Shown one piece after another: positions 50,687 to 56,146 of a DNA stretch of 56,146 nucleotides (its first letter is position 1; every line of letters starts with the position of its first letter). The stretch spans positions 1-56,146 of the forward strand of contig LRBF01000223.1 of the NCBI GenBank assembly GCA_001580565.1, written 5' to 3'. This DNA is from Caballeronia megalochromosomata. GTDB lineage: Bacteria; Pseudomonadota; Gammaproteobacteria; Burkholderiales; Burkholderiaceae. Below the pieces are notes generated by a model. That model was given only the letters and a program-made list of their open reading frames with translations, had not been told where the DNA came from and made no database searches. The position numbers and the translations under genes were made by a program.

Positions 50687-51913
50687 ATGAACTGGACACG
50701 CGAACAACGAAACGTGACGGTTGCCGCCTATCTGGGCTGGACCCTCGACGCATTCGATTTCTTTCTGATGGTCTTCGTATTAAAGGACATCGCCGCCGAA
50801 TTCAACACGAAAATCCCGGACGTCGCGTTCGCCATCACGCTCACGCTGGCGATGCGTCCGCTGGGCGCCCTGATCTTCGGCCGCCTTGCTGACAAGTTCG
50901 GCCGCCGCCCCACGCTGATGATCAACATCGCGTGTTACTCGCTGCTCGAATTGCTGTCCGGCCTCTCCCCGAATCTCACGACGCTGCTCATCCTGCGCGC
51001 GCTTTTCGGCATCGCGATGGGTGGCGAATGGGGCGTAGGCTCAGCCCTGACGATGGAAACCGTGCCGACCGCGGCGCGCGGCTTCGTGTCGGGGCTCTTG
51101 CAGGCGGGCTATCCGAGCGGTTATCTGCTGGCGTCGATCGCTTTCGGCGTGGTGTATCCGCTCGTCGGCTGGCGCGGGATGTTCTTTATCGGCGTCGCGC
51201 CAGCGCTGCTCGTGATGTACGTGCGCGCGCACGTGCCCGAATCGCCGGCGTGGCGCGCGATGGAAAAGCGCCCGCGTCCTGGACTCATCGCGACGCTCAA
51301 GCGGAACTGGACGCTCTCGATCTACGCGATCGTGTTGATGACGGCCTTCAACTTCTTCTCGCACGGCACGCAGGATCTCTATCCGACGTTCCTGCGCGAG
51401 CAGCATCATTTCGATCCGCATACCGTGTCGCTCATTACGATCACGCTGAATATCGGCGCGATCGTCGGCGGGCTGTTTTTCGGCGCGCTGTCGGAGAAGA
51501 TCGGCCGGAGGGTGACCATTTTCATCGCCGCGTTGATCGCGTTGCCGGTGCTGTATCTGTGGGCGTTCTCGACGACGCCGGTCATGCTCGCAATCGGCGC
51601 GTTCCTCATGCAGATTTCCGTGCAGGGCGCATGGGGCGTGATTCCGGTGCACCTGAACGAAATTTCCCCCGATGAAATTCGCGCGACCTTCCCGGGACTC
51701 GTGTATCAACTCGGCAATCTGCTCGCGGCTGTGAACGCGACGATGCAGGCGTCGCTCGCCGCATCCCACAACAACGATTACGGCATGGCGATGGCGATCG
51801 TCGCGGGCATCGTCGCCGTGGTGATCGCGGCGCTGATCTTCTTCAGCCACGAGCGCAGGGGCATCGATATGACACGCACGGCCCGGGAAGTGGGCGCGCC
51901 GACCGGAACGTAG
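50687..51913 (+). CDS. MFS transporter, sialate/lactate:H+ symporter-like (SHS family)
   Basis: This 408-aa, 12-TM transporter starts at ATG 50687 with GGAGA upstream. The family features are YLGWTLDAFDFFLMVFV at the N-terminus, the MFS motif GRLADKFGRRPTLM and GIAMGGEWGVGSALTMETVP. It ends in a short polar tail. Substrates in this family are lactate, pyruvate, sialic acid or other monocarboxylates; the choice is not readable. Confidence 0.9.
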   Translation: MNWTREQRNVTVAAYLGWTLDAFDFFLMVFVLKDIAAEFNTKIPDVAFAITLTLAMRPLGALIFGRLADKFGRRPTLMINIACYSLLELLSGLSPNLTTLLILRALFGIAMGGEWGVGSALTMETVPTAARGFVSGLLQAGYPSGYLLASIAFGVVYPLVGWRGMFFIGVAPALLVMYVRAHVPESPAWRAMEKRPRPGLIATLKRNWTLSIYAIVLMTAFNFFSHGTQDLYPTFLREQHHFDPHTVSLITITLNIGAIVGGLFFGALSEKIGRRVTIFIAALIALPVLYLWAFSTTPVMLAIGAFLMQISVQGAWGVIPVHLNEISPDEIRATFPGLVYQLGNLLAAVNATMQASLAASHNNDYGMAMAIVAGIVAVVIAALIFFSHERRGIDMTRTAREVGAPTGT

Positions 51914-51946
51914 TCAGGGTGGTCGCAGTTGCTTAGTCAATGAAAC

Positions 51947-52354
51947 TTATTCTCTACATCGTCGCCGGCATCTCGCGCATTGCCAGACGTTGAGCAACGA
52001 TCTCATCGTCATCTCGGACATGTCCAGTTCGCGCCGGATGGCCGTGACGGGCACGTCGCGGTCGAGAAAGAACGATGCGAGAAACCTCGCAAGCTGCGTC
52101 GGTTCACCCCTGCTATCGCGATACAAGCCATCCGCCCCGTCCGCGAACGATTCCCGGATGCTCTCGAGCATGTCGAAGTCCAATGGAACGCGCACGTATC
52201 TCATCGCCCAATCGGAACGGAACAGCAGGTAGAGCAAATCGCCCGAAACAAGCGCCCAGTCTGAAATGTTGCTCTCGATTGGCGTTGCGCCTATGTTTAG
52301 CCTGACTAATTGATCTCTTGTCTCCACTTGCCAATATGCTCCTATGGCCACCAT
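51947..52354 (-). CDS. Hypothetical protein (135 aa)
   Basis: The product is a 135-aa soluble protein beginning MVAIGAYWQVETRDQLVRLN. The C-terminus (AIRRELDMSEMTMRSLL) could be a helix-turn-helix-like segment and ends in CARCRRRCRE. GC is lower than in flanking genes and no family is recognised. The opposite strand also has short open frames, so coding is likely but not certain. Confidence 0.5.
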   Translation of the reverse strand: MVAIGAYWQVETRDQLVRLNIGATPIESNISDWALVSGDLLYLLFRSDWAMRYVRVPLDFDMLESIRESFADGADGLYRDSRGEPTQLARFLASFFLDRDVPVTAIRRELDMSEMTMRSLLNVWQCARCRRRCRE

Positions 52355-52690
52355 GCGCGTGGCAGGTGGTCACAACAAGAAGCGCCCCGTTGTGACTCGC
52401 TGTGGCTTATCCTGCGAAGATTCTTCCACAGCACCCTTTGACGACCCCGCTTCGGCGGGGAGTCAAAAATCACTCCGCCTGCAATTGTTTAGTCATTCGA
52501 AGGAAACATTCATTTTTGTCGACCTTGATGTGAGACAAAAGAATAACGCCCGATTATTCCGCATTTGAAGTGGACAGGTCCTAAAGACGACAACGTTCGA
52601 ATGAAAGCTCTAAGGCGCCTCACCAGCCCGCGCCCATCAAAGCCGTGGTATGAAGCGTGCTTCCGATCTGAAAACCCCCGGAGCCCCGTG
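52355..52690. other. Intergenic before fadE
   Basis: This 336-bp AT-richer stretch precedes fadE and should hold its promoter. It contains a UUCG-capped hairpin, TTTGAC-GA-CCCCGC-TTCG-GCGGGG-A-GTCAAA (52437-52467). No T-run follows, so it is not a standard terminator. An upstream in-frame extension of fadE (from 52565) has no family support. Confidence 0.5.
52437..52467. promoter_or_regulatory. UUCG-capped hairpin
   Basis: The stem is TTTGAC (52437-52442), CCCCGC (52445-52450), loop TTCG, GCGGGG (52455-52460) and GTCAAA (52462-52467), with a small internal bulge. It is very stable but lacks a downstream U-tract. Confidence 0.5.
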
Positions 52691-55195
52691 ATGCCCGCCC
52701 TCTATGTCATCGCCTTCCTCCTTTTGACCGGTGCGCTGACCTTCCTGCAAGCGCCTGCGCTCGCCTGGTTCGCCGGGCTGGCGATCTGGGTAGCGCTCGG
52801 GCCGCTTATCGGTGTGACGGGCGCGGCCGGCATCACGCTGCTCGCGCTCGTCTTCGTGCTTCCGGCGCTCGTGCTCGCGACCACACCACTGCGGCGCGCG
52901 CTCATCAGCCGCCGCGTGCTCGCCGTGTTCCGCACAATCCTTCCGGAGATGTCCTCGACAGAACGCGACGCCATCGAAGCCGGCACGGTCTGGTGGGACG
53001 CCGAGCTTTTCTCGGGACGCCCGCGATGGGACAGCCTGCTCGCACACGGCGCGCCGAAGCTGACACAGGAGGAGCAAAGCTTCATCGACAACGAATGCGC
53101 GCGCCTGTGCGAGCTGTCGAACGACTGGGACACGACCGCGATCTGGCAGGACCTGTCGCCGCAAGCGTGGGCCTACATCAAGGAACAGGGCTTTCTCGGC
53201 ATGATCATCCCGAAGCAGTACGGCGGAAGAGCGTTCTCCGCGTACGCGCACTCGCAGGTCATCATGAAGCTCGCGACCCATTCGTCGGCGGCGGCCGTTT
53301 CGGTGATGGTGCCCAACTCGCTTGGTCCCGCCGAGTTGCTGCTGAATTACGGCACCGAGGACCAAAAGAACCGCTATCTGCCGCGTCTCGCGCGCGGCGA
53401 CGAAATCCCGTGCTTCGCGCTGACGAGCCCCTACGCCGGATCGGATGCCGCCGCGATCCCGGATGTCGGCATCGCGTGCCAAGGCGTTCACGAGGGCCGC
53501 GAGACGCTCGGCTTTCGCGTCACCTGGGAGAAGCGCTACATCACGCTCGGGCCGATCGCGACCGTGCTCGGTCTCGCCTTTCGCGCGCTCGACCCCGACC
53601 ATCTGCTCGGCGATGACGACACACCCGGCATCACCTGCGCGCTCATTCCGACGGACCATCCCGGCGTGAACATCGGGCGGCGGCACTGGCCGCTCAACGC
53701 GGTGTTCCAGAACGGCCCGAACTGGGGCAAGGACGTATTCATCCCGATGGACTGGGTCATCGGCGGACGCGTGCAGGTGGGCAATGGCTGGCGCATGCTG
53801 ATGGAATGCCTCGCAGCTGGGCGCGCGATCTCGCTGCCCTCGTCGAACGTCGGCATGGCGAAGCTCGCCGTGCGCGGCACGAGCGCCTATGCCGCCGCGC
53901 GCCGCCAGTTCCGCACGTCGATCGGCCGCTTCGAGGGCATTCAGGAGGCGCTCGGGCGCATGGGCGGCAACCTGTACGTGATGGACGCGGCGCGCCGCCT
54001 GTCCGCGCAGGCCGTCGATCTCGGCGAAAAACCCTCGGTGATTTCGGCGATCGCGAAGTATCACATCACGGAACGCGCGCGCAAGGTGATCAACGACGGC
54101 ATGGACGTGGTCGCCGGCAAGGGCATCTGCATGGGGCCGTCGAACTTTCTGGCGCGCGCGTATCAGCAGATGCCGATCTCGATCACCGTCGAAGGCGCGA
54201 ACATCCTGACGCGCTGTCTCATCATCTTCGGACAGGGCGCGATCCGTTGTCATCCTTACGTGATCAGGGAAATGGCCGCGACGCGCGAAGACGACCCGCG
54301 CCGGGCACTGCGCGATTTCGACGACGCGTTCTTCGGCCACGCGAGCTTTCTCGCGGCCAACGCGATACGCAGTCTCGTGTACGCGTTGGGCGGCGGCGCG
54401 CTCGTGCGCAAACCCGCGCGCGCCGATCCGCGTCTTCTGCCCTACTACCGCGCCGCGACGCGCCTGTCGAGCGCCTTCGCGCTGTTCGCCGACGTGTCGA
54501 TGCTCGTGCTCGGCGGCGAGCTCAAACGCCGCGAGCGTCTGTCGGCGCGGCTCGGCGATATCCTGTCGCAGTTGTATCTGCTGTCCGCGACGCTCAAGCG
54601 CTTCGAGGACGACGGCCGTCCCGAAAGCGACCTGCCGCTCGTGCGCTGGGGCGCCGAAGACGCGCTTCACCAGGCGAGCGCCGCGTTCGAAGGCTTGCTC
54701 GCGAACTATCCGAACCGCGCAGCCGCCGCGTTCTTGCGCCTCGCTGCATTTCCGTTCGGCCTGCCGCACGCGCCCAGCACGGATGCGCTCGGCAACGATG
54801 TCGCAATGCTGATGCAAACACCCGGCGAGGCCCGCGAGCGCCTCGTCGCGAACTCGCACGTTTCGGCGCTCGACGCCGATCCGATCGCACGCGGCGAAAA
54901 GCTGCTCGCGCTCACACCCGCCGTCGCGGCGCTGGAAGCGCGTCTGCGCGGTGCCGTCAAAGCGGGCCAGACCGCACCGCTGCCGCAAAGCCCGCACGAC
55001 ATCGAAACGTGGGCGCAAACGGCGGCGGCACGCGGTGTGATCGACGAAACCGAGCGCGCGTTGCTGACCGAATGGGCGGGCCATGCGCGCGAAGCCGTGA
55101 AAGTCGATGATTTTTCCGCAGACTTCGGTATCCTCGAAGCATTGCAAAAGCGCAGCGCGGCGCTCGAGCGGCAGTTGCCCGAAACCATCGCCTGA
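52691..55195 (+). CDS. fadE: Long-chain acyl-CoA dehydrogenase
   Basis: FadE carries out the first dehydrogenation of fatty-acid beta-oxidation, using FAD and passing electrons on via ETF or the membrane. The 834-aa product matches proteobacterial FadE. It has an N-terminal membrane region (about 1-65), then the ACAD core with FLGMIIPKQYGGRAFSAYAH, CFALTSPYAGSDAAAI, FEGIQEALGRMGGNLY and ITVEGANILTR. The C-terminal DUF1974-type domain follows. The start is ATG 52691. It is followed by a FabG-like gene 54 bp downstream, suggesting one unit. Confidence 0.93.
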   Translation: MPALYVIAFLLLTGALTFLQAPALAWFAGLAIWVALGPLIGVTGAAGITLLALVFVLPALVLATTPLRRALISRRVLAVFRTILPEMSSTERDAIEAGTVWWDAELFSGRPRWDSLLAHGAPKLTQEEQSFIDNECARLCELSNDWDTTAIWQDLSPQAWAYIKEQGFLGMIIPKQYGGRAFSAYAHSQVIMKLATHSSAAAVSVMVPNSLGPAELLLNYGTEDQKNRYLPRLARGDEIPCFALTSPYAGSDAAAIPDVGIACQGVHEGRETLGFRVTWEKRYITLGPIATVLGLAFRALDPDHLLGDDDTPGITCALIPTDHPGVNIGRRHWPLNAVFQNGPNWGKDVFIPMDWVIGGRVQVGNGWRMLMECLAAGRAISLPSSNVGMAKLAVRGTSAYAAARRQFRTSIGRFEGIQEALGRMGGNLYVMDAARRLSAQAVDLGEKPSVISAIAKYHITERARKVINDGMDVVAGKGICMGPSNFLARAYQQMPISITVEGANILTRCLIIFGQGAIRCHPYVIREMAATREDDPRRALRDFDDAFFGHASFLAANAIRSLVYALGGGALVRKPARADPRLLPYYRAATRLSSAFALFADVSMLVLGGELKRRERLSARLGDILSQLYLLSATLKRFEDDGRPESDLPLVRWGAEDALHQASAAFEGLLANYPNRAAAAFLRLAAFPFGLPHAPSTDALGNDVAMLMQTPGEARERLVANSHVSALDADPIARGEKLLALTPAVAALEARLRGAVKAGQTAPLPQSPHDIETWAQTAAARGVIDETERALLTEWAGHAREAVKVDDFSADFGILEALQKRSAALERQLPETIA

Positions 55196-55248
55196 AGCAC
55201 GCAGGCCGAGGCCACGCCCCGCGCGCCCCGACGACCGATCGCCAATCG

Positions 55249-56146
55249 ATGAAAGACCGCTATCTCGACTTCGTCAATTCGCCCTTCGGCACGAGCATCG
55301 CACGCTCGCTCGGCCTCCCGCGTCCCGAGGTATTGCGCCGCTATCGCGCGGATCATGCCGAATTCGGCGGCATGGCCGCCATCGGCGCCGGGCCGTCGCC
55401 CGCGCGCTTCGATGACCTGATGGCCGTGCTGTCCGCCATCGGCATGACGGGCATCGCCCATGCGAGCGCGTCCAGCTGGCTGCCCGTCGCCGCCCGCCAC
55501 GGCGCGATGAGCGGCCGCTTCGAGCCGCGCGCGCGCGACGCATCCGCGAGCGATCGCGTGGAAGCACTGATCTTCGACGCGACCGGCATCGACGAAAGCG
55601 CCCAGTTGCATTCGCTGTACGCGTTTTTCCACGACGCGCTGCGCTCGCTCGCGAAGAACGGACGCATCGTCGTCATCGGGCGCGCACCCGCCGCGCGCGA
55701 GAGCGTGCCTGCCGCCACCGCCCAGCATGCGCTCGAAGGCATGGTCCGCTCGCTCGGCAAGGAAGCGCGCAACGGCATCACCTCGAATCTGCTGCGCGTG
55801 GCCGATGGCGCGGACATCGAGTCCGCGCTGCGCTTTTTCCTTTCTCCTCGCTCCGCTTATGTCTCGGGTCAGGTCGTGACCATCGACGCGCCCGCCGCCG
55901 GCCCATCGAGCTGGGCGCAACCGCTCGCGGGCAAGCGCGCGCTCGTGACGGGCGCGGCGCGCGGCATCGGCGCGTCGATCGCGGCGGTGCTGGCGGAGCG
56001 CGGCGCCATCGTCACCGGGCTCGATGTCGACGCCGCGCGCGACGCGCTCGATCAGACCATGCTGTCGATCGAGGATGCATCGCCTTCAGGCGGCGCGCAT
56101 GCAGCGCTCATCGCGGATATCGCCGCGCCCGAAGCGCCCGCCGAGA
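55249..56146 (+). CDS. High-molecular-weight 3-oxoacyl-ACP/CoA reductase (two-domain FabG), partial
   Basis: The gene runs off the right edge; 299 residues are visible. It opens MKDRYLDFVNSPFGTSIARS. A degenerate, short Rossmann-like domain (about 40-215) lacks the TGxxxGIG motif. A genuine SDR domain begins at GKRALVTGAARGIGASIAAV (motif 234-241). This layout is that of HMw-FabG, which in mycobacteria uses CoA or ACP substrates. Placement after fadE suggests beta-oxidation. The catalytic Ser-Tyr-Lys lies beyond the window. Confidence 0.88.
   Translation, partial: MKDRYLDFVNSPFGTSIARSLGLPRPEVLRRYRADHAEFGGMAAIGAGPSPARFDDLMAVLSAIGMTGIAHASASSWLPVAARHGAMSGRFEPRARDASASDRVEALIFDATGIDESAQLHSLYAFFHDALRSLAKNGRIVVIGRAPAARESVPAATAQHALEGMVRSLGKEARNGITSNLLRVADGADIESALRFFLSPRSAYVSGQVVTIDAPAAGPSSWAQPLAGKRALVTGAARGIGASIAAVLAERGAIVTGLDVDAARDALDQTMLSIEDASPSGGAHAALIADIAAPEAPAE

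Noticed and set aside
52637..55147. Long open frame opposite fadE
   Set aside because: Antisense shadow of the acyl-CoA dehydrogenase; same arginine-rich composition.

Overview
The window is a high-GC (roughly 63-66% by eye) stretch of a Burkholderia sensu lato chromosome (Paraburkholderia/Caballeronia-like). The evidence is a complete AST arginine-succinylase operon, a Gram-negative trimeric porin, the aat-bpt pair next to pyrD, several Burkholderia-type proteins of unknown function (DUF2968, DUF1839, CHAD) and a repeat at the left end that resembles one I recall from this group. It is core/semi-core chromosome. I see no phage, IS element, CRISPR array or integrase.

Layout. 1-376: non-coding, with a perfect 14-bp-stem hairpin repeat. 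377-11942 (minus strand): one co-directional locus for arginine/ornithine uptake and breakdown, reading permease, permease, ATPase, GlxA/AraC-type regulator, astC, aruF, astA, astD, astB, astE and finally the substrate-binding protein. 12226-14260 (minus): a CSS/EAL c-di-GMP phosphodiesterase and a small unknown protein. 14535-16434 (plus): GNAT acetyltransferase, IMPACT/YigZ protein, ferredoxin, rpsU. 16758-20760 (minus): initiator tRNA, POT peptide transporter, LysE exporter, porin. 20979-26570: SDR, RNase H-like protein and a run of small unknown or PRC-barrel/KTSC/DUF2968 proteins, ending with a lysine-rich, histone-H1-like protein with a ribbon-helix-helix-like C-terminus. 26586-29409: a Pit phosphate transporter divergent from a CHAD protein. 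29538-32909 (plus): NUDIX, aat, bpt, pyrD. 33024-34611: a cystine-type ABC binding protein and permease without an ATPase. 34633-38900 (minus): Gfo/Idh oxidoreductase, FadR-type GntR regulator, glycosyltransferase, ElaA-type GNAT. 39278-43523 (plus): DUF1839 protein, about 1 kb of non-coding DNA with strong hairpins, a Crp/Fnr regulator and a WcaJ-type sugar-phosphate transferase. 43593-49979 (minus): rpiA, SirB-like protein, amidase lipoprotein, HNH endonuclease, rlmB, rnr. 50146-50457: two tRNA-Leu(CAG) genes with near-consensus promoters. 50687-56146 (plus): MFS transporter, fadE and the start of a two-domain FabG.

The most coherent system is the arginine locus: importer, sensor/activator and the five-step succinyltransferase pathway in one array. 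The least explained parts are (i) the H1-like/RHH protein, whose upstream region has two perfect dyads, one covering its Shine-Dalgarno, beside phosphate/CHAD genes; (ii) the ~1 kb hairpin-rich non-coding stretch before the Crp/Fnr-WcaJ pair; (iii) an HNH endonuclease of lower GC that shares a GTGA overlap with a cell-wall amidase; and (iv) a candidate minus-strand sRNA terminator at 39039-39063. All function calls come from reading the translations and motifs; no database search was run.
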